DNA from: Amblyornis subalaris
Taxonomy: Eukaryota; Chordata; Aves; Passeriformes; Ptilonorhynchidae
Direction: 5' to 3'
Assembly: GCA_018881555.1 (NCBI GenBank)
Contig: JACAXG010000031.1
Span: 5,453,127-5,517,126 of the forward strand
DNA length: 64,000 bases
In this document: positions 1 through 11,863 of the stretch, piece by piece
Layout: each line of letters starts with the position of its first letter
Position numbering within the stretch: the stretch's first letter is position 1
Made by a program: the position numbers and the translations under genes
The notes under the pieces: generated by a model
The model's input: the letters and a program-made list of their open reading frames with translations, nothing else
The model's database searches: none
Told to the model about the DNA's origin: nothing

Positions 1-487
1 GGNTTNNTTTTTTTTTAATTTTCTTCTTTGAAAGTCTATTCTGCTAAGTATGGAAAGCCACAGTTTTAACAGTTCCCCTGTTTGTTCAGNAATAGTATCA
101 TTCATATTTGGCATCAGAAGGAAGACTACACTGAAGTCCAAATTTACTCCTATTAAATTAAACCTAATTGAAAAAAGGCAAAGACATTCATTAACTAGTT
201 AAACAAACAGTATTAAATTTACTTTTTTATTTAAAAGAAGAAAGAAGACATCTTTAACTGAAGAAATGTAAGTGGAAGAGTAGCTGTTAAAACATGCGAT
301 GGAAGAAGTACACGTTGTTGAAAACTAAAGAAGAAGCCACAGACATGTATAACAATAAAAGAAATGCGCCTTCTTGGCCGTTCCTTTGCTCTGTTATTGT
401 GTCAGATGTTTCTGATTTGAATAAGAGCTTTCCTTCATGTCCCTGAGCTTCTCCTTCCATTTGACTTTACACTGAAGTCATAAACCT

Positions 488-514
488 GTTGTCATGGGAA
501 CGACTGTGACATCA
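488..514 (+). promoter_or_regulatory. RFX X-box-like site followed by CRE-like site
   Basis: Positions 488-501 read GTTGTCATGGGAAC, which matches 12 of 14 positions of the symmetrical RFX X-box GTTGCCATGGCAAC. Five bases later, 507-514 read TGACATCA, one base from the cyclic-AMP response element TGACGTCA. RFX sites are typical of ciliary-gene promoters and of many enhancers, and they often sit beside CREB/ATF sites. The match is seen directly; any activity is inferred. No transcript start is visible. Confidence 0.35.
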
Positions 515-550
515 CAGATGTAGCATTAACTTCACCACAGGGCAAAATAA

Positions 551-745
551 ATGGATGTGATGGCCTGCGAGGAGAGAGAACCTTTGTTTGAACCAAAAGC
601 CAAGCTTATCCGAGTCTTGGCCCGGAGCCCGGTACCCCCAGAGCCTTTAGTGGGATCCCAGCCCTGTGTTGTAGGCACGGAACAAACACCGCCTTGTAGC
701 AGAGACCCTCTCTTGGAGCTGATGGTCCCTGTGGACAGGACATGA
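551..745 (+). other. Short open frame downstream of the RFX-like site, function unknown
   Basis: A 64-codon frame starts with ATG about 50 bases after the RFX-like motif, is free of N and ends in TGA. The start context has T at -3 and G at +4, so it is only moderate. The product would be rich in Pro, Glu and Leu with no domain or signal peptide I recognise. A frame this short can occur by chance. It is listed only because of its position next to the motif pair. Confidence 0.08.
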
Positions 746-784
746 CACAGAAGAAAGGAAGCATTATCAGCTGGGCTTTAAGAT

Positions 785-875
785 TGGAAAACTAAGGAAA
801 AGAGAGAATAAGCAACTTTACCCCAGGTCACAGAGAGGATTTGAGGCAGAGCCCAGAACNGTGCTCAGATAACTC
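785..875 (-). mobile_element. MIR-type SINE remnant
   Basis: The + strand shows the reverse-complement signature of a MIR core: a GGAAAACTAAGG block, then a purine stretch, then GCAACTTTACCCCAGGTCAC and GAGGCAGAGCCCAGAAC. These correspond in order to the family's GGGAAACTGAGGC, GTAACTTGCCCAAGGTCAC and GGCAGAGCCGGGA blocks. The copy is therefore in minus orientation. It is highly diverged, consistent with the age of MIRs in amniotes, and its ends cannot be fixed by eye. Confidence 0.75.
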
Positions 876-1545
876 AGCAGGAGCTGCTGGAGATGCTGAA
901 ATGCAGGAGTCAGAGCCTGTTTTTACATATCAGTTCCTGGAAGTCTTTCCCAAGCTCTCTTCAAACCTGAGAAAATATGCAAAAGGCAATAGAGCTTGGG
1001 ACAAGTTGAAACATTGCTGCAAGCCTTTTAAACAGTTAAAAATGTCTTTGCCCTCTAGGAAAGTTTGTTTTAGGAATCTTCACCACCTCATGTGGGATGA
1101 AGTCTTCCATGGTAGCGTTCCCATGTTCTTCCATGGGCCCAGGATTCCACCCATGTCTTTTAAAGAGCAACAAACAAACACCTTGAGCTGCATTCAAATG
1201 TAAAGAAGGAGCAGATCTTTTACAGAGCGTAAACATAAGCTCTTATGGCCAACCNGACAAACTAAATGATCTCAGCAATTCCTGCGTTTTGCTTGCACTG
1301 TGTTAATGACCTCAAGAAGTCCATCTGAGTCTTTGCTGCTACTATAAAAGGGTGACACTGATCCCTCACAAGTTTTAGGTGGTACAGGTGGCCTGCTTTT
1401 GACGATAGGTAAAGCAGTGGATTACTCCAAAGTGGCACAAGCTCTGCTTGCTCCATACTTTGAGGCAGAAATCACTGTTTGGATAAGACCATGGATACCT
1501 GNCCACCTTCTGGGTTGTAGCTGGCTGAGGTATCCAGTCAGATGC
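876..1545. other. Non-coding stretch, nothing recognised
   Basis: Open frames here run up to 120 codons on the + strand (841-1203), but that frame begins inside the MIR remnant and crosses an N, so it is not credible as a gene. A CTATAAAAG word near 1342 looks like a TATA box but has no supporting start site or downstream gene. Confidence 0.5.
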
Positions 1546-1735
1546 TCCACTGAAGTCAGCAGAAGGGCACTATCCCCACTAGATAAGGTATTTTTGCCCA
1601 CCATCCTGCCCCCACAGACATACAAAGCCTCCAGCTTTGCAGGAGTTAGATGGAAGGGTGCCACGTCACACCCATGGAATTGAACTTCTGCTGACTTTAA
1701 TGAGAGCTGTGTGGCTAAATCCCACGCAGCTCTCA
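1546..1735. repeat. Ancient hairpin-type repeat with nested stem
   Basis: Two inverted copies of a block face each other: 1546-1565 and 1685-1704 pair at 16 of 20 positions. Immediately after the right arm, 1701-1714 and 1722-1735 pair at 13 of 14 positions (the fourteenth is a G-U pair in RNA) around the 7-base loop CTAAATC. The words CACTGAAGTCA and TGACTTTAATG fit an old palindromic repeat found across reptile and bird genomes. I recognise the consensus from memory and do not assign a database name. Confidence 0.5.
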
Positions 1736-4700
1736 AACTGGAGGGGTTAAATCCATTTTGCTTTTGCCTGTTAGTCTGTGGTTGAGAAAAACAAAACTCC
1801 CATGTGTTTTAAATTGTTCTAGCTGATAAGTCTGGCCAGCAATTGAGAGTAAATCACAGTATCAGTGCACACCCACAACTTAGTTTGATATACGTCTACA
1901 TTTTAAAGTGACTTAAATGAGTCATGAGAACAGTTTTAATTAAAAGGTTTGGAAGTGTCAGAAATTTCTTAAATCTTTTACAAAATAAAAATCCCTCCAC
2001 TACACTTTTTTGGTTAATAAACAACTGTGATTTGTGTAATGGAATTTCAAGGAAATTTTAACTTCTGCAGTGTAATTTTCTGCTTTAAATGCTTAAATTG
2101 TATTAAGATACAAAAAATATAAAGCTGGTATTCTTATGCCAGTAATTGTTTTATCATCTTAAGTTATCAATCTTTGTGACTGCAATAGCCCTTAAATTAG
2201 AAGAGGCTTGTGCAACACATGACAGAAAACTAAAAGCATGTCAAAAAGCACAATCAGAGTATCACAGTACTTCAGGCCAAACCACACATTCATTAATCTA
2301 GCAAAAGTCTTTGTGAAGGTGTGTACAGCATTGAATTGGTGAAAGCTGAAGAGTCATGTTAATTCTTGATTAAACAAAATGGTGGCTGGAATAAAATCCT
2401 ATTGTTTGAAGTCTAAATTCTCAGCAGAGCCACCTTGTCAAAATACAATAGTTGGATTTGCCATGAATTGTCAAACAGTGAAAGGTATCAATCGAAAAGC
2501 CAAATAAATAAAATAAAAACATGGTATTATTAGACAATCAGTAGAAAAGGGAAAGAAATTCTTTAAAAACTGGTTTACATTTGAAAAACTGAGTTTGAGT
2601 TGNGTGGTGTCCACAATTCATTTATATTTGGTTTCTGACAATATTTAGTGGCCAGAGTTTGTCAGGGAAAATATTTATCAANAGCAAATAAAACTAAAAA
2701 TTTTTGGCTTTGAACTAAAATTTTTAAACNAAAGTATTTGAATCAGAATCCAACCAGTATGGCTATTTTCTTTTGATATTCCACATATATCGTTTTCAGC
2801 TTAAATGCTGATTGCTTATCTATAATGTGGACAAAGAACATCTTTAGAATTAGAACTGATCATGACAACATTACACAGGGAATACTGAGCTTAATAGGCA
2901 GCANCTGACTGTAAAGACAAGGATGAGCCCTCTGTGGGAATTAAATTACTGCATGGTGCAGCAACTGACACCTTATCTGTTCCTCAGCAAGATCTGATGC
3001 TGACCCCTCTAAGAGACAATACATGATGCCAAGCAGATTGGGTCAAATCCTGTNGGTCAGCTGAACTGTTCTTAAATTATTCACTCTGGAAACAAACACC
3101 ATCCTGGGTAATTCTGGTCGTTGCCAGCTACTGGTGAAGTAAGGCGAGGCACTGTGAAGAAGTGTTTGTCAGAGAAACTTAGAAATTCCCAAATCCTAAT
3201 GAGAAAGATGCACTAAAAATTTGAAATAAACACGATGCGAAAGTTTAAAGGGAGAGACGCTATTATGAATTTATTTGCTCGTCTCTAATTAACACTTACT
3301 TTCTCCTGCAGCAATGATTCTTTCTTTAACATGCATAATCATTGTACTGTGTAATGCATTTTCTAGGGTGTGGTGATATTCCTTGTCAGCCAGAAGAGCA
3401 GTGCCAGCATGAGCAGCCACCTAACAGTGTCGGAACTAGTAAAGAGTTGTGTTTTCTTCATGCCTTATATGACCTGCAGAACTGTGCAAAAAATCAGCAT
3501 AAAGAAGTACTGAACCAGTTCAAAGGGAAAATCTGTTTTGATTGTGTTGGCTTTTGGGAAATGTAGCTTTTTTTTCCTGGAAAGCTGGACTGATTATACA
3601 CCCACAGCTCCGTAGCCAGCCCTTCAGACCAAACNTTTTCTCTATGTGCCTGTCCCCAAAGTATGTTAATTTTATTACTAAAGTTAAACAGATATGTCTC
3701 AGCTTAAGGGATTTTGCAATAAGTTCCTATAGAAGCATCTGTGGACTGGACATAAATGAGAACATTGCCAGTTGGACAGAGGAAAGGAGAGTGTGGAAAT
3801 ATTTCTGCTGTGTTAAGAGCAGTTCTCTGCTCAGTTTCCTCTCCTAGTCNTTACAGAGGAACTAGAGGAGTCTCTAGGAGTATTTCATCATTAGTGTGTA
3901 CTAGGGAAAAGGATTCTCTGCAAACTGAACATTTTTGCTACAAAGCTTTTANGGCTTGGAGCATCTACTGGCAATATTCATGAGAGCCAAATTATGGTGA
4001 AAGACAAAACAAAGACCTGTCAAAAGCAAGAAACTCATTTCTTGTATGCAAGTGATTGTGCTGACATGTCTGATGTCCATGATGTCCAGCCCAAAGGTTA
4101 TTATTTTTGTGTGAAAAGCAGTGCATTTATACTGTAGCTATTATTGTACTGTCTAAGGACCTTAACACGTAGGACTGTGCAGTAACAGCAGCTGGGACTA
4201 GGCAGTTATTAGATACAGCTTCAGATCTNGGATTTGCATGTAGCCACAAGAAAGCCATTTTTAGTTTTGTTTGCCATTTTCTGAAATGGAAGCAAGTATT
4301 GCATTCCCAGCTTCTTGCTAGTGCCACAGATTTATCTTGGTTCATCCTGGGGTTATAAGGCCCCACCTAAGAAGTCTGGCCTATAGCCAGAACTAGAGGG
4401 AAGCCGTAGAGCAAACCTCAAGAGCCTTCTTGAGGNGTTTATTTTTCTTTGCAGGCAGAGGGTCAAAGAAATAAATACATGGGAACCCGAAAGTATGTGT
4501 TGAAGGCTGGTTTGGGGCACCAAAAATTACCTGATGGCTCAAAGGCAGCGATTTTCAAAATACAGATCCTGAGAGGAAATCTTGGGGCTTTAGTCCCGTG
4601 CTGAAAGGGGATCTGGTAGAAGACATTTGCNGGGAAGACTGAACAGAAGAGCATTTAAAAAAGCCATACTGCAAATCTTGGCTTTCAGGAAGAAACTTTG

Positions 4701-5635
4701 GGTCCTGTGAATAAGCCTGGCCGACTTTAACTGTTTTGCTAAAGAGAATTAAACAGAGGGACTAAAATTCTTCTCAGGCTTTTGAATTGGCATAAATTTT
4801 GAAAGAGTAATTTGGCTTTGTCTTGTTTTACAGGCAAAAGAGTGGCTGTTATCACATTCAAATGCCATTTTTAAGAAACATGGAATAACTCAATTTGTCT
4901 CCTTTCCATTTGCTTTTTTAACAAAACTAGTTTCATATGGCTTCTGTAGTGAATGTGCTGGAGCAAGTCAGTAAAGACTGACTGTTTTGGCTACTATAAA
5001 CTGTATTGACACACTGCATTTTGGAGAGCTTGGCTAGTTTGGGTTTAAAGACTCTTGGAAGTTTTTAAGGTAAGAATGGATGTAATTTGGAGGAAGAATT
5101 ACTGCTTCTGCCTGACATCCAGTTTGGACATTTTTAATACAAAATCAAAGTGTCTATANATGGTTTTGTTCACCAATATGGCTATTGTACTTAAGATTCA
5201 CTCCACCTTTTCTGTGGAATAGTTTTTATGTGTAGAAGGTCCCTAAGAACGTGTGAATTCCAAAAAAAAAAAACCATCCTGAAAGATTTATTTCCTAATC
5301 TGATACTGTATGGAAGGAAGGAATTAGCTAAACACATAATGAAAAACTTAGAAATAAACCCCACAACACTCTAACCTTATACCCCAAAATAGCAACACAA
5401 ACAGTGAAGGCCACTTAAGGACTGATCAGTTATCATTTCTTTTTTATTCTTTTGACAAATGCGCAGTTCGGTGATGGATGTCTGTGGCTCCTGAAGCAAT
5501 TACCTGTGCAGACATGGGAAACCCTTCTTGGAAGTCAGATTATCATTTCAGTCTTCCCATGAAGAGCAAGCCTTCGCTGCATATTCTCAGAGCTGAGATG
5601 GGGAGGATCAGGTGACAGTTCACTCTGTTGACACA
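1736..5635. other. AT-rich non-coding DNA
   Basis: I see no gene. An A12 run lies at 5262-5273. A frame at 3342-3566 follows a plausible splice acceptor (TTTCTCCTGCAG near 3300), but it has no recognisable protein sequence. All other frames are short. The stretch from 1740 to 2900 is particularly rich in A and T. Confidence 0.5.
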
Positions 5636-5805
5636 GATCCTTGGACATGTCATTTAAGGGCTGTCTGGAAGCTGCTTTACATGAATGTAAATCAGGAATT
5701 GCCTCCAATGAAACACAGGAAGCAAGTGTTATATAAACAGCCTGTCCATTTCTCCTACATCAATTTTCTGTCTGTAAAGTGGGGGGTATTCATGATTCTT
5801 TTCTT
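5636..5805 (+). mobile_element. MIR-type SINE remnant, split
   Basis: Positions 5636-5658 (CCTTGGACATGTCATTTAA) match the MIR block CCTTGGGCAAGTCACTTAA. Positions 5745-5797 match the following block, with TTTTCTGTCTGTAAAGTGGG in place of TTTCCTCATCTGTAAAATGGG. About 90 bases separate them, more than in the family consensus, so an insertion or local duplication may divide the copy. Orientation is plus. Confidence 0.6.
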
Positions 5806-7867
5806 CAATGGGTTCTTGATTGCTTGTGCAGAAGGGAAATGCTATGGTGATAATCTTCAAAACAAAGCCTACAGCCATTTCCACTTTTTTTGTTATCATG
5901 CTAATAGTCTTATTTCATTACTTTATGTAATGAGAAGTTCCCCTGGCTGTTTTATCCATAATTAATCACAGTGTTTCTGGCTTATAAACCACTTCCTTCA
6001 TATGTTTAGCTGTTCATTANTGCCCTTTAGTCAGTTCCATACAATGTTTTAAATTCTGGGTAAGTCAATGATTTTTTTGTTTAGCTAAAGGTATGCTTAG
6101 ACCAACGCCCTGAACTCCACAGAGACACCATCCCAAATTAATTCTCCAGGTTGCAGCTGCATGATCTTGCTAAAGAAGTGAGTAATATTTTGACATTTAA
6201 TATTAAATGAGTTATCTTTGAAAAATGCTTCCCTGCCCCTGGTGTACCTCAGGCAAATGGAAACATGCTTAACGTGCATAATGAAACCTTGGTAATGGAA
6301 AAAGTGGGGAACTGAGATGATCTATCAGCATCTAGAATCTGCAGGACATAAAAACTGATGGTAAAATGATGGTGAGGTTAAAACATAAGCTAATCAAACT
6401 GATTGCACTTAAGTGGAGCCCCCTTAACAATACAGCTGTAATTATTCTTAATCTCCTGCAAGTCTATTAAAAAAATTTGGCAAGTGTTTGATTTTTCGGC
6501 GTTGGAAATTAGTTGGTGATAATTTCAGTAGCACTGAGCACATTAGATTTTCCAGCAACTGACTTAGGAGACAATTCTGCACTCTTCAATTCCTTTTCTT
6601 CCAAAGAGCACTTCCTACTCCTGGAATGATCTCTTCCTACTTTGGCCACCAAATTNTACCATTCATTCCAAAATTTACTTTTAATTAAAAAAAAAAAAAA
6701 AAAGCAATCCGCTGATATTGCTTGAGGAGTTTTCTGGAATTGCAAGTCCTGAGATTACGGTAGGAAGAGTTTGAACCTGATTGCTTATCTGCCAAGTATG
6801 TGTTTGGCTTAAAAGGCAGAGGTGAGGGGAAGAGTTCTGAAGAAAGCGTGTAACAATTTTTCTGAAACACAAAGCATCATCACTCCTTGAGGACATTTTG
6901 CATAACTCACTAATTGTGAGCAATTCAGCTTTCCCAAACCCTTGCCAACGAAGCCTTTATACCATCACAAGCCATCATTTGTCTGCATCTCCATCTGGCT
7001 GTATCTGCACGCATCAATGCCGCGTTTCCGGTAAGGAATATTATTGCGTATGCATGCGCCTGACTCAGAAACCTGTGATCTCTGTGTTATTAGCAACTCT
7101 CCCAACAGAACAACTGACTCATGTTTTCAAAAAATGTCTGTATCGGAATACCTGAAATTGTCACAGGGATTTTAAACACATTCAAGTTCCACTTCTATAA
7201 GAGGTGCCGAATAGGCTTTAACAGACTGAGCAGGTTTAATTCCCATTGTTTTCCTGAGTGGTTGTGATTGTTGACTACTAAACCACTTGGGGCCATTAAG
7301 GAGTTCAGCTCTTCCTCTTCAGCTACTCTATGCTAGATAATTTTCCCTCAGGTAAATTGATTGACAATCAATTTGAAGTAATTCAGACAGTTGTAGTGAC
7401 TATTCCCCAGATGCTTGTTCAAAGCTGCAAATATTTACTGTTTGCTCTAATTGTCCAAGGACAAGCAGCTAGTGTAAGATGGAAAAAGCACCATATAGGA
7501 AGTCTTCCAAGCAAAGGATGTTTTCAGCAGGCAGGAGGAAGAGATGGTGTAAAATACTACAGATCATGAAAAGGGTGAGCACCACCAAACAGGAAGCTGC
7601 TTAGTCTGTTCCATTTTTAAAGTGTAACAATTAATATCACAGAAAGAAAAAAAAAAAGTTTCTGAAGTTCTTCCTATTAAGAGAAAACTGCCTTGCTGAG
7701 ACACACTTTTATCCAGAATATTTGATGTAAAGCACTGTTTGCTATGTCAAATTTATGATGTCTGCAGTATAAGTCTAAACAAAGAAAAAAGGCTGAATGA
7801 GTTCAAAATTAACATATTCTGGCCCTTATGGATTATATTAGTCAGGAAATAAGAATTACATGGGACA
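5806..7867. other. Non-coding DNA with homopolymer A runs
   Basis: An A17 run at 6687-6703 and an A11 run at 7647-7657 are the only notable structures. Minus-strand frames around 6.5-6.9 kb run through the A17 tract, giving a poly-Phe string on that strand, and are artefacts of it. No SINE or processed gene copy could be recognised upstream of either A run. Confidence 0.5.
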
Positions 7868-8593
7868 GTGAGTAAACTGCTTGGCTTTCAGGCCTGGAAC
7901 TGTTCATTTTTAATAACAAGAACAAAATTAGAAATGTTCTGGGAGGATCAGACCNTTGGTCCTCATGGAGGAGACAACCTAGAACACTTCACTGTCCATG
8001 TTTTGGCCGAGTGGGATGAACGTAACATTGTCAGGGAGAGCTGGAGCCTCTCAACGAGCAGAGAGGAAACCATGGCATGGGGAAAAGGGCTTGTACTGCC
8101 ACTGCCCGCCCTATCCCTCAGGGTGGACAGCCAGGCATCAACTGCTGCCANTGCCTCCAACTTTGAGAGCTATTTTGGAATTTCTGGAGAATGTGAGAGA
8201 GTGGAAGTATTCTGGCAGAACACTGAAAGCAAACTGGGTCACTCAGGGTCCCAGTTTAAAGTGCAATTGATGGTGAATGAGATCGTATGCCCAAGCCCAG
8301 AGTCCACAGCTCTGAATCCTGCTCAAGTACCACTTCTTTGGCGATCCCTGTGCGAAAGGAACGAGCTAACAGAAACAAAGTGGATGCTAGATAAGACTAG
8401 CAGTGGGGAATGCATATTCTTTGTTACACAGTGCCCAATATATTGCTGGCACATTGCAAGCGAACTAACACATCTCCAGGTTACTCCATTCAAAATAAAA
8501 ACGAAAGAGCAGAGGATGTTTGCTTCAGTACTGGTCAATATGAAGGTAGTTGCCATGTCCTCTTCTGATTATATTTCTGAGGTCAAGGATTAA
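7868..8593 (+). other. Longest open frame in the window, unidentified
   Basis: This stretch stays open for 241 codons, or about 219 from its first ATG near 7934, and ends at TAA. It contains two Ns, either of which could hide a frame change. I recognise no domain, signal peptide or membrane segment. Tryptophan is unusually frequent (about nine), which fits chance translation of TGG-rich DNA better than a conserved protein. Another + frame (7998-8270) and two minus frames (7963-8160, 8323-8556) are also open here. It may be a chance frame, an old decayed coding insertion or a lineage-specific exon. Confidence 0.12.
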
Positions 8594-11331
8594 GAAGGAT
8601 TTAGGGGTATAGTTTGATGATAACTCAAACCTGTTTTCTGTTTCTCTTAGGACAAGTTTGTCACAGAATCTCTTTTTACTTACTATGATGGAAGATGGAG
8701 TTAGTAGGACAGCAACGGTGTGCAGAGAAAGAAGGAGGCTTTTCCCTTCAGAATTTACTAATGAGAAGGCAGTTCTTAGCAGGTCTAAGGATAGGACAGT
8801 GCATCATTCAGAAGCGAAGAGAGCATTAGACTCCCTAAGCCACCTTTGATGCAATGCAGTACCACTGGGAAATGCATCTTGAGACAAAAATCTGGGTTGA
8901 TTCAAAAGATGAAAATCAAACATCAGGCTTGAACTGATGTATTCAGTGTATAGCTCTGCTACTGATTACTTTCAGCCAGTTTTTCATTTTGATTTGCTTT
9001 GTAAAGTCTGATAGAAATGGTAGGGATTTCCACAGTGGGTCTTGGATTTGGCNAGTAGGTTCATGCTTAATAGTAATTTCAGTAGTAATAATCANATGCC
9101 AAGCCTTGGATATAGAAGAATGCATAATCCTTTTTTTTGTGAAAACAGCCTACCTGACCTCATGGCCTGCTTTGTAATTATCCTGCCAGTTAAAATTTTG
9201 NATTGCATTAAACTTCACCCTGCTGCAGCAGCACAGTCCAGGGGTCATTTTCAAGAAGCCCCAGCATTTTCATATCTGAAGCACAGCTGTATTAGGACAA
9301 TGTGTTTCCTTCCCACCCTAACCNGAAAAGTCTGCCCCTCCATCCCAGTAACGCCCCAAACACCAGCGTGCTACTCGTGCTCAGTGCTGGCTTTTTAATG
9401 GCTTCACTTCCATACTGTGCCTGACCTCTCCAGGGTCTCCAGCCACGGTGCTGAGTGAAGCCTGAATCCCTCATGGATGTGAGCAAGGTGGATTCTCACT
9501 GGTGAGTCCGGTGANGCGGGCTGGGTGTTTGTGCTGCACNGAAAGTCATCCNNGGCATGGTCGAGACATGTTGTGGTGTGTTCTATATCATTAAGTCAAG
9601 AGAATTCAGTGAGGGTTGGCAGCATTTCAGACTCACCTTTTCAGTGCTGAGTTCCTTCCTCTTGTCTTCACTAAGCCTCTGCTGCAATGTTATTGTTGNG
9701 TGAGTGAGTAATGGCAGCAGTTGATTCAAAATAATACCAAACCAGGAGCACAATTCATTCACCAGTTGCTTCATACCTTACTGGTACAGCTAAGCACTGT
9801 TATCCCTTGCTTTTCATCGTGTGTAGAGTGACATGTNCCTGGAAGGAGAAGGACTCAAATGCCGAGGTACGAAAGCTTGTGTAGGAACTTCTTCATCANG
9901 ATAAATTTCATTAAGATAAATTTCACCTAAAATTGTTGCAGAGAGTTCTGAAGCTGCAAACATGAGTGGTTATCAAGAAATATTTCTTGGACATTTTGTT
10001 TTTCTTTTCTTGATGAAAACCCTTATGAGTTTTGCACTCNTGAAGATTCATCAAGAAAATAGAACAATTGAGGGTTTGGCATTCTGANGGAATTTTTTCT
10101 GACTTTTAGCACTTCAATTTGAGAAGTGTGGAGGGTTTTGTTAAGTATTTTGATATTAATACATGGGTATATTCTTATGTGGGTTTAGTAATTTTTTTTC
10201 AGTCCAACAGAGAGAAAATTCTCCACCCCTCAGTATAACTTCACTTAACAAATGAGCATATGGTCAATGATTTAGGTGGCATTGGTGACATGAAAAAAAG
10301 CATTGACACAGATAGAAACAACTACTAATCTACTTTTATCAGCTATGAAAAAGAACACACTTTCAGTGTGTGCTGTCAGAACACGTCTGTTGTGTGCAAC
10401 TNTCTGATTGCTCTTGAAACCATAAGGCTGCTGCTTTCAGATCATCACTTTCTGGGGACAGAAATCTCTTTTTTAGTGATGAAGGAATGGACACCTCTCT
10501 GCTTTGTATTTTGTTAACTGAACCAAACTATTAGAAAATAACTTGATTGAGCAGGAACTGAAGCAGACATTTTCCGTGTCTTTCAAGAATATGCGAACNT
10601 CCCAAATTACATCCATATTTTGGCGTGAAGTGGAATATATATTTTGGATTACAGTANGACTTTACCCTGCACTTTCTTTGTGTTCTAAGAATATTTTGAA
10701 ACAAAAGGTAGTGTTTTGAAATGAAAATACATTGAAATTTCATTACTTTGTTTTTTTCATCAGCATGGCTAAATGAAATATTTTGGCATTTCTGGGCTAG
10801 ATCTTCTAATTTTGAAAATATTTTCCTCTGGTGAATCCAATAAATATTCTGAAAAAAACCCCCATTTTGGATAGTTATATTCCTTCTATTAATCTTTATT
10901 CAAACTCACGCAGTCAAAATTTTAAACATTTGCAAATTATTCCGAGTCACTGAGATATGATAATGGAGTAGTAGATTAGAACTCATAATCATTTGAAAGG
11001 AAAATAATGTGTAAGGTCATAAAAAAATATGTAATAGGAAAAATGGAAAGTTAGAGGTGTCCGAGAGAAGAGAGGATTTTCAGTGAAAACTTATCCAGCT
11101 TTCAGGAGGAAAATTGTAGCAAGTGTAGTCGCTTGAGTTAGCTTTAATTTCAGGTGTGAAGAGCTGTGAGGGGCAGAGGCCCAAGNTGGACTTTTCTTGC
11201 CCACTGCTTTAGGTTACATTATTCCAAGCATTGCCAAGAGCTGCTTGTGCTGCTGTGTAGCTGCTGTCAGCTCATGAGATATCCAGGCAAGGTGTGCCTC
11301 TGGAGGTGGCCTGTCATGTCCTGGTGACTCA
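8594..11331. other. Non-coding DNA, nothing recognised
   Basis: Ns are somewhat denser near 9.5 kb, including an NN pair at 9552-9553. A short tandem repeat at 9.9 kb is listed separately. Frames are all short. A weak MIR-like stretch near 8955-9020 was not convincing. Confidence 0.5.
9900..9929. repeat. Two-copy tandem repeat, 15-base unit
   Basis: GATAAATTTCATTAA at 9900-9914 is followed directly by GATAAATTTCACCTA, sharing the first 11 bases. A single N lies just before the first unit. This is a minor local duplication. Confidence 0.6.
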
Positions 11332-11392
11332 GGGCCCTGACCCAACACCAGAAGGGAAGAGTCAAATCAACACCAGTGAATATTCAGTCCTT
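11332..11392 (+). repeat. Ancient hairpin-family repeat, copy A
   Basis: The stretch opens with GGGCCCTGACCC and contains GGGAAGAGTCAAATCA, then TCAGTCC. It aligns over about 60 bases with the copy at 13011-13066 at roughly 80% identity. Both look like internally deleted members of the GGGCCTGATCCAAAG family, whose full copies are palindromic. Confidence 0.6.
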
Positions 11393-11863
11393 GCAAAGTC
11401 CTCTGTTCCATAACAATAGTATCTTAAGGCTTGCAGGTTCTGGGTAGATCCCATTTGAAATCCATAATTTCCCCTTGGCCTCCAGCCTCCANGTTTATCC
11501 TGACATATCAGATGAATGGAACCTAGCCCATCTTTTGAAGGACTTATTTCGAACTCCTGGCCAAGGACTGACATAATTTCAGAAAGTTGTTAGTTACTCT
11601 CTTTTGTATTGTAGCTGTGTTTTGGGGCTTGTGAGAATTGGTCATCACATATCTTTGTTACATTTGGTCCCATGCTTGTTCTGCAGGGTAAATCTGTGTT
11701 GCTAATTCCCATTCTGCAGAAGTTGAGGGACAAAGAGGTGATGGGAGATGGNGCAGGAGCAGGGCTTTGCACCCANTCTTTCATAGCTCTGTAGTTCCCA
11801 GGCCTTTGTAGCTGAGGGCCCAGTAGTAATTCCTTGGACAAAGCACCCAGATTTGTTAACAGT

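Larger units (their letters stand above)
1..784. other. Left edge, non-coding, with ambiguous start
   Basis: The first bases are a T run broken by several Ns, as expected near a gap or contig end. The rest is AT-rich with no gene I recognise. Two copies of the short word CACTGAAGTC occur near 129 and 470; this word belongs to an ancient hairpin repeat seen elsewhere in the window. An RFX/CRE-like motif pair and a short open frame are listed separately. Confidence 0.6.

Noticed and set aside
3300..3566. Acceptor-like TTTCTCCTGCAG followed by a Cys-containing 74-codon frame
   Set aside because: The frame is short, unfamiliar and not in phase with a convincing donor. A second internal acceptor-like TTTTCTAG adds ambiguity.
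6687..6703. A17 run as a retrocopy tail on the + strand
   Set aside because: No transcript-like sequence or target-site duplication could be seen upstream.
8955..9020. Possible MIR remnant (AGCTCTGCTACTGATTAC)
   Set aside because: Only one block resembles MIR, and the following blocks do not match.
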